Part shown: one piece after another, positions 11,854-22,990 of the stretch
How the letters are laid out: each line of letters begins with the position of its first letter
How positions within the stretch are numbered: the first letter of the stretch is position 1
Source of the DNA: Megalobrama amblycephala
Lineage: Eukaryota > Chordata > Actinopteri > Cypriniformes > Xenocyprididae
Reading direction: 5' to 3'
Assembly: GCF_018812025.1 (NCBI RefSeq)
Contig: NC_063057.1
Location: 18,945,638 to 19,009,637 of the forward strand
Length of the DNA: 64,000 bases
Program-made: the position numbers and the translations under genes
Notes under the pieces: generated by a model
The model's input: only the letters and a program-made list of their open reading frames with translations
What the model was told of the DNA's origin: nothing
Databases searched by the model: none

Positions 11854-13133
11854 AGGGATAGTTCACCCAAAAATTTAAATTATCCCATTATTTACTCACC
11901 CTCAAGCCATCAGTGGTGTATATGATCTTCTTTCAGACGAACACAATCGGAGATATATTTAAAGGGATTGTTCACCCAAAAATGAAAATTTGATGTTTAT
12001 CTGCTTACCCCCATGCAGCGCATCCAAGATGTAGGTGACTTTGTTTCTTCAGTAGAACACAAATGATGATTTTTAACTCCAACCGTTGCCGTCTGTCAAT
12101 GGGAACTTCGTCAAAAAAGCATGAAAAAAACATGCACAGACAAATCCAAATTAAACCCTGCGGCTCGTGACACGAAGACGAAAACGAACGACACGAAACG
12201 ATCGGTTTGTGCGAGAAACCAAACAGTATTTATATCATTTTTTACCTCTAATACACCACTATATCCAACTGCCCTGCACATCCTGTAAGTGAGGTCAAAA
12301 AATGCGTTCTGATGATGGAAGTGATGTCTCGCGCTTTGCTTCAATGAGATCGAGACATCACTTCCCGTTGTCAGAGCGCGTTCAGACCTCACTAACATAT
12401 GTAGAGGGCAGTTGGATATAGTGGTGTATTAGAGGTAAAAAAATTATATAAATACTGTTCGATTTCTCACACAAACCGATCGTTTCGTGTCTTAGGACAT
12501 CAATGTGTCGTCACGAGCCACAGGGTTTAATTTGGATTTGTCTGTGCATGTTTTTTTGACTCTTATAGACGAAGTTCCCACTTATTACGCATTATATGAC
12601 TGACAGACGGCAACGGTTGGAGTTAAAAATCATCATTTGTGTTCTACTGAAGAAACAAAGTCACCTACATCTTGGATGCCCTGGGGGTAAGCAGATAAAC
12701 ATCAAAGTTTCATTTTTGGGTGAACTATCCCTTTAAAAATATCCTTAGTCGTAAGGTTCATAATAAAAGTAATACATACAGCTCCAGTGGGTTGAAAAAG
12801 GCCTTTTGCAGCGAAGCGATGCATTTTTGTAAGAAAAATATAAAATAATATAAAATTTTATAAATTCAAATAACATGCTTCCGTCGGATGCATCACTTCA
12901 CTTCAGAAGGCCTTTATTAACACACTGGAGCCATATGGATTACTTTGATTATGGATGAATGCATTTTTTTGTTCAAAATACGGGCCCCCATTCACCACAC
13001 CATTATAAACCTAGGAGGACTAAGGATATTTTTTAAAAATATCTCCAATTGTGTTTGTCTGAAAGAAGAAAGTCATATACACCTAGGATGGCTTGAGGGT
13101 GAGTAAATCATGGGATAATTTTAATTTTTCCCT
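11854..13133. mobile_element. TTAA-flanked element, middle layer
   Basis: TTAA is at 11850-11853 and 13134-13137. The left arm (AGGGATAGTTCACCC, then TCACCCTCAAGCCATC, then TTCAGACGAACACAATCGGA) is inverted on the right as TCCAATTGTGTTTGTCTGAA, then GATGGCTTGAGGGTGAG. A related copy is at 35741-36733. Its left arm is interrupted by the 11963-12732 insertion. Confidence 0.85.
11963..12732. mobile_element. TTAA-flanked near-complete palindrome, inner layer
   Basis: TTAA is at 11959-11962 and 12733-12736. The 770-bp element is inverted almost end to end. AGGGATTGTTCACCC matches the right end, CATCCAAGATGTAGGTGACT pairs with AGTCACCTACATCTTGGATG, and CCGTTGCCGTCTGTCA pairs with TGACAGACGGCAACGG. 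The CGAAACGATCGGTTTGTG and ACACCACTATATCCAACTGC blocks recur inverted. The centre lies near 12340. An antisense 95-codon frame inside is a by-product. Confidence 0.9.
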
Positions 13134-13714
13134 TTAAACTCAATTTTATGAAGTAAAAAAAAACATAATTTACCACTTTATTTACAAAATAATATCATCC
13201 AAAGCGTGTTCACACAACAATGCAAGCTCTCACGTGAACACAAAACGCATGCGTCGTGACGATCTCATGAACACTCGCGCATGTGCGTTTTTTACGTGTG
13301 AATCTGAACACAGCACACATTTGTCGTGAAGCTCTCGTGAACACATGCGCATGTGAGTCTGAACACAATATGCATGCGTCGTGAAGCTCTTGTGTTACAG
13401 ATCAATATTTTTGTAAGTAAAGTGGTGAACTTTTTTTTTTGCACAAACAAAGCACTTGTGTCACTTTATAAAATTGAGGTTAAACCACTGGAGTCACATG
13501 GAGTACTTTAATGATGTCATTCCTACCTTTCTGGACCTTGGAGTGGTAGTTGCGTTGGATCACTATGGAGGGAAAGAAAGCTCTCAGACTTCATCAAAAA
13601 GATCTTAATTTGTGTTCCAAAGATGAACGAAGGTCTTACGGGTGTGGAATGACACAAGGGTGAGTAATTAATGACATAATTTTCATTTTTCGGTGAACTA
13701 ACCCTTTAAAAGCA

Positions 13715-13860
13715 GGATCGAATCCTTACATTTTCTGGTGTCAGCAGCACCAAGGTCATGGGTTCGATTCCCAGGGAATGCACAAACTGATAACTTGAAT
13801 GCAATGTTGATCATTTTGGACAAAAGCCTCTGCCAAATGCATACATGTAAAATTGTAACC
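13715..13860 (+). repeat. tRNA-derived SINE fragment
   Basis: A B-box-like stretch (GGGTTCGATTCCCAGGGAA at about 13761) is followed by a tail, TTTTGGACAAAAGCCTCTGC, then CAAATGCATACATGTAAA. This combination typifies fish tRNA-derived SINEs. No convincing A box precedes it, so the 5' end is truncated or diverged. Confidence 0.75.
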
Positions 13861-15539
13861 AAAGCAGTGTTTTGTTTTTGTTTTTTAAACCAGAAACCGG
13901 AGATGTAGCATCGCCCAGCACAATTCCAACGGACCGTAATGTATGTATTTCCACAGGGTTGAAGGGCTGGTTGAAAAAAACTAGAGAAGAAAGAGGTAAA
14001 CTGCATAAAATGGCTAAGTAACTTACTTTGCGACCATTAAAAAAATACATTTTATATAATATGAATGTGTGTATACTAGCATGAATGCAAACCAGACGTA
14101 CTACATCTGCCAATGTTGGCCTTGTCATGTGACCTACAGCATCAGTTGCATTGCTTCACTGCCATTCGCAACTCCTCTCCACTGGCTTTGGTAAAAGAGA
14201 TTGGTAAAGTGTTCATCGATTGCACACTCCAGTGGAAATAGTAAGTCATCCAGGTACTTTCGGCCAACTGTTTTCCAAATTTTGACATACTCTTTTGCGC
14301 ATACTATATAGTAGGGAAGTCAGCATGATCAGATGCAGCAGTAGTTTAAAAATGTGCCAATACGTTTGTCAGAACTTTTTCTCTCTCTTCTAATCTTTTA
14401 TACAACTTCCTTGTATCTAAATTTGGTTTGAACAGCTGGCCCACTGATCCACCGGGAAAAGTTGCGGAGCTCCTTATGGCCCTTCCATCCCTGGAATTAA
14501 GTCAGAGCAGCAGGTCAGTAGTCATTCTCAGGTTTCACTACTCCAAGATCCTGATATTCCCTGATTTAAATCTCTCCTTCTGAATAACTCTAGTACAGTT
14601 CTGTTTTCCAAACACAAGCATTCCATCCTTATCTGAGATCTTGGTTAGAGTTTCTTATTGGATTACAAGTCTGTGCTGTACAAATGTTGACTAAGTATTG
14701 GTTTTAGTTTGATAGATTCGTTTTTCAATACACACCTTCATATGTCCTGGATTACACAAACACTCACACAGGGAGCTGTTCTTATCTTCGAACATCTGTT
14801 ATTTAAATACAATTGCAGGAAAGTATAACAACCTTCAGTTAACCGGACACACCCAAAATGAAGGGACATGCAAGGTTATTTTCTCTGTGATCAAATTATA
14901 GCTACAATTCACTATCCCTGCATAACCTGAGGCATAGCAGTCTCATTGCAAGAGATGTGAGGCCTGTGGTGTTTTGGAAAGCTGTCTATTTAAATGTGGT
15001 ATCATTAAGCGTAACTACTTTGGGCTTCTGGCAATGCTCAAAATATGTCACCAAAATAAATCTGATTCCACTTAATTTCAATTGTTTCTGGAGGTTCTGT
15101 TTAAATAATATCAATGAATAAGAACTACTGGGCCACCATTTGCAGTTTCTGCTGTACACTTTTTAGAAGTCTAGAATGTAGGTGGTCATTTTTGACAGTC
15201 TGCTCCCTGTGCTGTCAGGCAAAATTATAAGGTTAGCTCACCCCCCATAGACCTACAGTAGGTGTGTAAAGATGTGTTTAGTGTCACCATAGACTGTCAC
15301 CACAGACTGTATGAAATCTACGAAAATAAAAACCCTATTTTAACCCTATATATGATTCTTGACAATAAAAAACACAATGGATTCCTGTTATTTCTAAGTA
15401 TATGATCTAATAGTTAGACAACATACAGAGCAAACTAATCAAACCAGATAGCGCTCCTATTAGCATTCTGATTGGTTGAATTGGTTGCTGACGACATGAT
15501 TGCATGCTTAAACAATGTCTTTAATTATAGTCTAGTTTA
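13861..15539. other. No gene or element recognised
   Basis: Moderately AT-rich intron-like sequence. The 102- and 105-codon antisense frames near 13698-14128 overlap the SINE and show no domain. Confidence 0.35.
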
Positions 15540-16132
15540 TAGTAATGGGAAGACAGACTCATTTTCATGAACTGGTTCTTTGGAACAGTTCATTTCAAGA
15601 ATCAGTTTCAGCTAAAAAAAACAAAAAAAACAAAACAATGATCCATAATTCTTTTATGTCCCTGACATTTTCCAGTGTGGTGTATTAGGCTATATGTTGT
15701 AAAATGCTTCAATAAAGCTATATTATGTAGGCAGACTTGATTCGGGTCATGGATATGCATATTTTGCATTAACAATAAACAAATTCACAAGTTCCTCTTG
15801 GATTAAAAAGCTCATTCAACAACACGTTCGGTACTAAAACTGTCATATAATCAATTCATCAACAGTAGGCTACGTTTTATTTGTTACATTTTGGTTATTA
15901 CTTAATTTCCGATCTATTAAACATATATTATCGGTTCACGTCGAATGAACTATCATTTCTCGGCTTATTACCATTTCCAAAAGAGTCGGTTCTCGGTTTA
16001 ACCAGTCAATTGATTCGAGAACCTCTCTGACGATTCGCGGAGGAACCGTTCAGGTTTTGTGAGTCGGTTCTACTGATTCGTTTTAAAGACCTGACTCAAA
16101 ACAACAATTCGTTCACCAATTGGACATCGCTA
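15540..16132. mobile_element. Old hAT-like element (tentative)
   Basis: The ends TAGTAATGGGAAG and, reverse-complemented, TAGCGATGTCCAA are similar. The flanks CTAGTTTA and CTAGTTGC match at 6 of 8 positions, as expected of an old hAT target duplication. Subterminal GAACTGGTTCTTTGG- and GAGTCGGTTCTACTG-like words occur in both halves. Confidence 0.5.
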
Positions 16133-16790
16133 CTAGTTGCAATACACAGTTTCCACATATCCACAGCGCGTCGCGCGCACATGCCAGAGGTATCTAATTT
16201 CTCTATAAATATCTCTATCGCTTTGCTTGAGTGACGCTTGAAATGGGTTGAGTGTCCATAGGCTACTGTTTGACCTACTGTATAATCGTATAGTAAATGA
16301 AACGCAATTTATTTATTGGCGATTTAAGCGCACGACGGCCCATATTGTTGCACTCACTGTCTCCTCAGGCTGCTCTGACAGTCCAGATCGTGGACACTGA
16401 CCGCTGATAATAAATTAAGGTTACTGCCATGATAATATCAAAAAGGCAAGCTTCTGTTCACATGACTTGAGTCACGTTGTGACATATTTCTCTTTTTTTC
16501 AGCTGTAATGCAAGCATCGCGCGTACAGTAAATTATTCGAGCGCTTCTTTCTAATCTAGTCCGGGTTTATTTTATTGAAGTATATAACACAGCTCAGCTT
16601 CAAATTCAGTTTTGCACACAGAGAAGTTGTAGAATCTTCTGTAAAGTGAAATAAGGACGAAATAAAGAAAATACAGAGCATCAGCAAAGTGCACGCATCA
16701 AATTAAGTGCTTTATTAAAAATAAACCGAATACAGATCCCATTATTATAACGCACACTGATGGATCCTGAAGCACAGAGCATGTTCTGTT

Positions 16791-16814
16791 CATCATCATC
16801 ATCATCATCATCAT
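16791..16814. repeat. (CAT)n microsatellite
   Basis: Eight consecutive CAT units. It lies in lin7a intron 1, close to the first exon. Confidence 0.95.
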
Positions 16815-16976
16815 ACCTAACGGACACAAACCGAACCGAGAAGACAACATCACCAAAACATCACAAGCCCATTGAGGCAAGTCCAATAATGCAAAAATCC
16901 GAGAAACGAAAGGCGCGATAGCTTAAAGTTATCTCCAGCAGCAAAGACTGAATGGACGTGGTTTGTCGGTACTCAC

Positions 16977-17016
16977 CTCGCTCCAGGGTGAGCGGTTGGA
17001 CTGTCACTGTCGCCAT
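16977..17016 (-). CDS. lin7a: lin-7 homolog A, first coding exon
   Basis: LIN7A is a small L27-PDZ scaffold protein (the MALS/Veli family) that works with CASK and Mint at synapses and at basolateral epithelial membranes. Reading the minus strand from 17016, the exon encodes MATVTVQPLTLER plus one base, then a consensus donor GTGAGT (16971-16976). This matches the start of vertebrate LIN7A, where the next exon resumes with an aspartate codon (phase 1), and differs from the LIN7B and LIN7C starts. The start codon has G at -3 and G at +4. Only 13 of about 200 residues are here; the L27 and PDZ exons must lie beyond the left edge, so intron 1 exceeds 16.9 kb. The head-to-head position relative to acss3 matches human and supports the call. 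Confidence 0.85.
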
Positions 17017-17190
17017 GACTGTGCTGTGTTATTATCGCTCAGAGAGAGAGAGAAGAGAGAGAGAGGCTGGAGCTGCGGCATCAGAGCGCGCACTGTAGCG
17101 GCAGAGAGAGCGAGTGAGCGCGGATTGGAGCCCGTGCGGATGATGGGAGTGGTTGGGAGGGGAATGGGATTATTTACCAACCGCTTGTGT
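17017..17190 (-). promoter_or_regulatory. lin7a: lin7a 5' UTR and CpG-rich promoter region
   Basis: The sequence upstream of the lin7a ATG (read on the minus strand) is GC- and CpG-rich (GCGCGC, GCGG, CGAG words) in an otherwise AT-rich region. It contains a CT-repeat tract at about 17040-17066 likely to be 5' UTR or initiator-proximal. A TAAATA-like box lies near 17173-17178. The transcription start site cannot be fixed from sequence alone. Confidence 0.55.
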
Positions 17191-17437
17191 AGTGGACGAT
17201 TTTGAATGGGATAAATCAGATGGAGCTGGAGTATCTTTTGATTGTAAATTCCTAAACTTTGTGAACTGGGATAAAAAAGACGTTAAAATCTAAAGATCTA
17301 ATGGTTGTCCATTATTGTTTAAAATTAAAATTTCCAATGATTGTTGAACAATAAATAACTCGGATGTGTAAAATGTACATTTCTAACGCTCATCGATCAT
17401 GGAATAAACGTTTACATTCAACACAAATTATCACTAT

Positions 17438-17904
17438 GCACGTGCTTCCGCTTTCCGTATTCTTCAAAAAGCTTGTGCTGTATGTCCTACGCCTTCCCTA
17501 TTCAACTTACAGAACACCAGTTTCCCTTTTTTTCTGTAAGTAGAATAGGGAAAGCGTAGGACATACTGCGTAAGCTTTTTTGGAGAATACGGAAAGCGGA
17601 ACCACGTACAAGGTGAGCATATACAGTTGTATTTTTTTCGAAAATGACCGATCGTTTCTCTAGATAAGACCCTTATTCCTCGTCTGATATCGTTTAAAGC
17701 TCTTTGAAGCTGCACTGAAACTGTAATTTTGACCTTCAACCGTTTGGAGGCCATTGAAGTCCACTATAAGGAGAATAATCCTGGAATGTTTTCATCAAAA
17801 ACCTTAATTTCTTTTCAACTGATGAAAGAAAGACATGAACATCTTGGATGACATGGGGGTGAGTAAATTATCAGGAAAATTTTATTTGAAAGTGGACTAA
17901 TCCT
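17438..17904. mobile_element. Truncated TTAA-type element with a strong hairpin
   Basis: Two arms of about 75 bp (17438-17510 and 17535-17611) are inverted: CTTCCGCTTTCCGTATTCTT against AGAATACGGAAAGCGGAA, and GTATGTCCTACGCCTTCCCT against AGGGAAAGCGTAGGACATAC. The region 17690-17904 matches the right half of the element at 39218-39645 (GGTGAGTAAATTATCAGGAA, then CTAATCCT) and is followed by TTAA. The matching left end is missing. Confidence 0.7.
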
Positions 17905-17908
17905 TTAA

Positions 17909-18676
17909 ACTTGGAATAAGGCTTTTTCTAACTTTTGTTGAATGTGGAATAAGATAGCTATTTAAAAATTAAAGTTTGTGGGAGAAATTGTGTTTAAAAA
18001 ACAGGTTTAATTTTAAAATTTCGAATGACTGACAAATCAGATAATTCAGATATTTACTTTTGAAATAAATACATTTCTAATGCTTACATAGATAAATAAG
18101 ACATGAAAGTTGTAATGCATGTCGATCTTTGGTTAAATTGGGCATTTAAAATAAAACATAACGGTTGTCGAAAAATATATAATTTGTTAAAATGTTTTAA
18201 AATTAGTGTTTAAAAATTCATCAAACTTGGGATAAGCTTATAAAATTTAAATGTCAATTTCTAAATTGCTGAATGTTCAATAAGATATTTAAATTTTGTG
18301 GGATAAATGATGTTTATATAAATAATAAAAAAATAAAAAAATAAAAATAATGATTGACCAAAATCCAATATTTAAGTTTTGTTCTTGAACGTGAAATAAA
18401 TGGCTGATTAAATATGCGATTTAAATCACATTCAAAATGTCCATTTTTAGGGGTTGTTGAATGTTGGGCCAATAATGTTTAAAATTTAAAAAACAATTTG
18501 TTACACCGTTTGAATATGGGATAATCTGATGTTTAAAATTTGAATTCCTAATGTAAAGTTGAATATGATGGAGCAGTTTAAATTAAAGCGTTTAATTTCA
18601 ATTTAATTTCGTATATACAGCAGTTGTTTTATGTTCATTGATTTTTGGGGTGCTGAATTTGCAGGATTTACATTAA
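17909..18676. other. AT-rich intergenic sequence
   Basis: No gene seen. It consists of loosely repeated AAATTTAAA- and GGGATAA-like words and may be an old degraded repeat array. Confidence 0.4.
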
Positions 18677-19209
18677 ATGGTTAGTTCACCCAAAAATATC
18701 ATTCCAAACTCGGAAGACCTTCTTTCGACTTCTGAACACAAATTAAGATATTTTTGATAAAATCCAAGAGTTTTTTTTATCCCCCATAGAAAGCAACGTA
18801 ATTACCGTCATTCAAGATCCAGAAAGGTATTAAAGACGTCGTTAAAATAGTCAACATGACTACAGTGGTTCAACTTTTTAATGTTATGAGTTATTGAATA
18901 ATGACTTTATTCAACAATTTCTTCTCTACCCTGTCAATCTCGTACGCAGTTGATGCAGTGAACGCAGTGTAGGCTAATGTGTTTGTCGGCTTGAACCACT
19001 GTAGTCACGTTGACTATTTTAACAATCTCTTTACTACTTTTCTGGACCTTGAATGATGGTAATTATGTTGCTTTCTGCAGGGGGGATAAAAAAGCACTTG
19101 GATTTCATCAAAAATATCTTAATTTGTGTTCCAAAGTTGAACAAAGGTTTGGAACGACATGAGGGTGAGTACTTAATGACAGAAATTCATTTTTGGGTGA
19201 ACTAACCCT
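18677..19209. mobile_element. TTAA-flanked palindromic element
   Basis: TTAA is at 18673-18676 and 19210-19213. The arms are inverted: TTCTGAACACAAATTAAGAT against ATCTTAATTTGTGTTCCAAA, and GTCAACATGACTACAGTGGT against ACCACTGTAGTCACGTTGAC. The termini ATGGTTAGTTCACCC and (rc) AGGGTTAGTTCACCC belong to the same terminal family as 11636-13705. Confidence 0.85.
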
Positions 19210-20410
19210 TTAATCTCCATGAATATATGCAAAAGCTGTAGTCCTGGATGCGTGCATCTCAGAGCACATTCAGGGTTAAACACAAAGCTTCAATTAAGCA
19301 GAGGCAAATCATGTGCACAACCTGTGACCTTCACAGTGAACTGACAGCAGCAGCTAGAGCTCTAGACAGTGTGGCACCTGCAGTGTGAATGCATTTCTGT
19401 ATTTGATATCCAGTTGTTTGGTGTCTGTGAAACACACAGTGAAAGTAATTTTGAGCACATAAGCCATGTTTTCATGTTTTCATGAATGTATTGTTAGAAT
19501 ACTCATTTTTCAAAACGATTCATTCATAATTAGATAGTGTACTTCTCTCATGAGTAAACTTGGGACAGGACAGAATTTTTTTTTTTTTTTTTAGGTGAAC
19601 TATTCCTTTAAGAAAATCCATCAGATGCTTCAAACTTGCAGTTTGCAGTCTGCTTCAGAAATAACAACACTGATGGATTGCTCTGTCAGTCCTCCAGCTG
19701 CAGACAGATGTGCTAACTAATGCGATGGATGGATGGAGGGCTTAAAGCCAGAGAGAAAGAGGCCACAGAGAGATTATGCTCTCATGGCCATATGGGACAC
19801 AGCCTCTGGAAAACATTCTGCTGGAAAAAAGTCTGATTAACAGAGTGCACTGGGAAGCTTTCCCAATGAGAATGAATTGATTTTTGAATGGATGCGCAGA
19901 TTTGAGAGCAAACTGACAAGGAATGTTTGAGTGCAAATATGAGAAGTAGACAGACTATTTTTAGGCCGTGTGAACGTGTAAGAGGTGGGAAGGTGTATAG
20001 TAGCTCGTGTATAACAACTCTGATTCATATTTCTCTGGAATGTGTTATTTTAGGCCTGTATGTAGGTCAGGGTTGAGCAAATTTCAGAATTTGATAAAAA
20101 TTACCATCAAGTTTGAGTTGTAATGTGATTCAAATGGGCCAATTCAGAACAGAATGAATTATGAATGACAAGATGAGGAATTCACTCAATTCAATAAAAA
20201 ATTCAATATAGGCACAGAGTGAAATAAACTAGCTGTGTGACAAAACATAAACATCTGCATAATTAATTCTGACTAATAATGTTTTTTTTATACCCAGATA
20301 TGCAGCACCTGTTAAAGTTTGGAAACAATAAATTTTTTAATGTGTTTCAAAGAACTATTATATGCTCACCAAGGCTGCATTTATTTAATAAAAAATACAG
20401 TAAAATATAA
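19210..20410. other. Intergenic, no gene; one element remnant
   Basis: A short remnant at about 19580-19614 (T-run, then AGGTGAACTATTCCTTTAA) is the right terminus of the TTAA-type family without a matching left end. The rest shows no recognisable feature. Confidence 0.4.
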
Positions 20411-20567
20411 CTGCGAGCAGCAATTATCGGGGTTCAAGCAGTTTAAGGCCTTTAAGCATATGCATAAAAAGGTATTATGTTTCATTTAGCAAGCCTACAA
20501 CCATGTCAATCATAGATGGAAAAGACCATTTACAGCCAAAACAGTTAGTTTATCATAGGAAATACAT

Positions 20568-20732
20568 TGTTTGGTGCCCATTGAAGCCCATTATAAGGAG
20601 AAAAATCCTGGAATGTTTTCATCAAAAACCTTAATTTCTTTTCGACTGAAGAAAGAAGGACATGGACATCTTGGATGACATGGGGGTGAGTAAAATTATC
20701 AGCAAAAGTTTATTTAAAAGTGAACTAATCCT
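20568..20732. mobile_element. Right half of a TTAA-type element
   Basis: This matches the right arm of 39218-39645: AATCCTGGAATGTTTTCATC, then GGTGAGTAAAATTATCAG, then CTAATCCT followed by TTAA (20733-20736). The left half is absent. Confidence 0.65.
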
Positions 20733-20795
20733 TTAAAGCGCCACCTATGGTCCAATCTCCATATAAGTTGGCATGCTTCTTTAGAATCATATGCT

Positions 20796-21604
20796 CAGGG
20801 GCGCACATAACTTTTTTGGTCTGGTTCTCAAGGGAGCATCTGGAGATGTTGCTTGGTACTTGCACTACTTTTCTCTCAAACATGGTAGATGATGTTTTAA
20901 AAAAAAAAAAAATTATTAACATTAATGACACAGAAAACAGCAAGAATATTAGGCTGCTGTCACTTTAAGACAGAATGCACGCACAGACTGAATATACTGA
21001 CACACATCCGGTTTCTTTCTCAGCTGTTCGCTTGTGACATAACCGAGAGAATACTTGCAGAGACAGGTAATTTTGTGTGTATGTGTCCGTTCAAGCCAAA
21101 GTAAACACGAAAGAGGAATCAATTCAGTGTTCGAGTGCTGTCTGAAACGCGCCTCTCTCTCTCTCTGTGTGCACGTGCTTTGGGTGTGGCACAGATAACA
21201 GCTCAAGAGTCCCGATTTTTGCCTCTTCTTCCACTTTTAAAATTGTTTGAATGTGTTCATTGGTGAGACAAAACACGTCCAAATTATAAACTTTCACTCT
21301 ATGATGGTTGAATTTAGCAGTTAATCCGCAAATCACATGCTTGCCGAACCGTTGGACCTTATCCGTACGGATCACGGATTAACTGCGATCCATTGCACCC
21401 CTAATAATTAAAGAACACACTTATCATCATGATTGCTATCTTACCAGAGATGTAGAAAAATCCTACTCCGGTAAGTAAACATGTCCATGTGAGCCAGTCC
21501 ACAAAAATGTTGGTACTCAAAAGCGCTTCCCTCCAAATTTTCTGGTGCGCATTGTTCATTTTTACCACGCATGCACACCTGCGCACCACTTATGTACACC
21601 CCTG
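20796..21604. mobile_element. hAT element with 8-bp target duplication
   Basis: There is an exact 8-bp duplication, CATATGCT, at 20788-20795 and 21605-21612. The ends are CAGGGGCGCACATAA and (rc) CAGGGGTGTACATAA. The 809-bp body has short frames on the minus strand and no recognisable transposase. It interrupts the long repeat at 20411-22990. Confidence 0.9.
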
Positions 21605-22262
21605 CATATGCTGCATGTGTGCACCTATTTTTGTGAAGTTCTGAGTTTTCGTTTCGGGGTTATAGGCTTTTGCGTGCACTTTGCCACACCCATTTTCTAA
21701 ATTACCCTGTTATAGATATCCAAAAGTTAAAGTTCAACTTTTTTCTGCCCAATCTAGTTCTGATTGGGTGAAAAACCTAGCACTAGTTCGCAAAAGTAGG
21801 TCTTTTACATTAATCGTGAATATTTGATTGATCGCAGCGTTTCTTGAGACAAAGTTGTTCAACACAAGGACATCTATCAAATAATATGAATATCGTGTGA
21901 AACACCACATGATTACAGATGTGTAAAACTAGTTCATGCCATCTAGTGGCCAATTACTTTCAAAATTCTTACAGACCTCTAGAACCATGAGTTGAACATG
22001 CCCACCGAGTTTCGTTCTGATTAACCTTGTTTCAGCCTCTGTTAACCTTATCTAATAGGTGATCAAACTTCATTGGCTGATGGTGGCCATGTTTTTCGAG
22101 ATATGCCAGTGTCCTCATAGACAATCATGGCTCTTTGGACCAAGATACCAATTTTCAAGTTAATCAGACTAACAGTGAAGTAGTTATAGTCATTTTCATG
22201 TTTTTTTTCCTGTTATAGTGTGACTAAGAGGCCAGTCACTGCGACCGCAGAATGAGCTCTTA

Positions 22263-22641
22263 AGGCAGGAACACACCAAGCCGACGGTCGGCCGTCGGGC
22301 AGTTTTTGTTCGTCGGCCAGCTAAGTTTTCTTAGTATGTTCCACACCATCGGCTGAAGTTGGTCCTCGTTGGCTTTTTTCCGGCCGATTCGACATGTTGA
22401 ATTGGCGTCGGAGCTCGTCGGGCCATCTAATAATTCTGATTGGCTGTTCAGCTACTGCCACCTGCTGGTACGGAAAGGCATTTCATCTTGCGCAGGCACA
22501 GAAGGGACGTGCTACTTGGCCGTTGGCTGTCGAGCTTTGGTTTGGTGTGCCAGGGCAACTTTGGACACAGATGCTGCTGACGTGAGCCAACCCCGCAGTC
22601 TGCTACTAGTTCGTCGGCGCTGGCTTGGTGTGTTCCTGCCT
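22263..22641. mobile_element. MITE with 3-bp TTA duplication (PIF/Harbinger-like), copy 1
   Basis: TTA lies on both sides (22260-22262, 22642-22644). The termini AGGCAGGAACACACCAAGCC are perfect inverted repeats over at least 20 bp. The body is GC-rich and dominated by GTCGG/CCGAC words. A second copy is at 51400-51795. A 3-bp TWA-type target is typical of PIF/Harbinger, and this is the basis of the tentative class. Confidence 0.8.
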
Positions 22642-22990
22642 TTAAACAGATGTGCTGAGTTTGGTGAAAATATCTCATTCTGTTCATGAGTTATGACCAT
22701 TTTAGTAAAAGTGGCTCCGGCCACTTAGAACGTTTGGTGGCCCTTTTGGGACCATGAATCTGAGTTATTGACAATGGGCTGGGTTAGTTCTGATCTGGTC
22801 AAAAACCTAGGACTAGTTAGCAAAAGTAGGTTTTTCGAAAAATCCAAAATACCAGAAAATTTCACAGAATCCGAGGCATGCATCTTGTCCGCCTTGAGTC
22901 AAGACACTTGAGCCCACGCCGACTCTTGAGCTAACAATTTGGGAGTTATGTGCCATTTCGTACTTTTGACTGCTGTAGCGCCCCCGTCAG

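Larger units (their letters stand above)
11636..13705. mobile_element. TTAA-flanked palindromic element, outer layer
   Basis: TTAA lies on both sides (11632-11635, 13706-13709). The ends AGGGTTAGTTCACCCAAAAA and, reverse-complemented, AGGGTTAGTTCACCGAAAAA are inverted. The inverted homology runs inward about 215 bp, through the TTAAGATCTTTTTGATGA and ACTCCATGTGACTCCAGTGG blocks. The left arm is broken by the 11854-13133 insertion. Non-coding. Confidence 0.85.
20411..22990. repeat. Long unclassified interspersed repeat carrying three insertions
   Basis: The sequence has the character of a long non-coding cyprinid repeat: GAGCAGCAATTATCGGGGTT at the start, then blocks such as GCGCCACCTATGGTCCAATC and CCATCTAGTGGCCA. 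One block occurs twice in diverged form, near 21758-21805 and 22788-22835 (AAAACCTAGCACTAGTT / AAAACCTAGGACTAGTT). It is interrupted by 20568-20732, 20796-21604 and 22263-22641. The ends and superfamily are unresolved. Confidence 0.5.

Noticed and set aside
12111..12398. 95-codon minus-strand frame
   Set aside because: Lies entirely within one arm and the dyad of the palindromic element 11963-12732.
13760..13790. Possible tRNA gene
   Set aside because: Only a B-box-like word is present, with no A box or cloverleaf, followed by a SINE tail.
1..16976. Search for the second lin7a exon (L27 domain) on the minus strand
   Set aside because: No sequence matching the expected DVARAIELLEKLQ continuation was recognised by eye. 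A profile search would be decisive.
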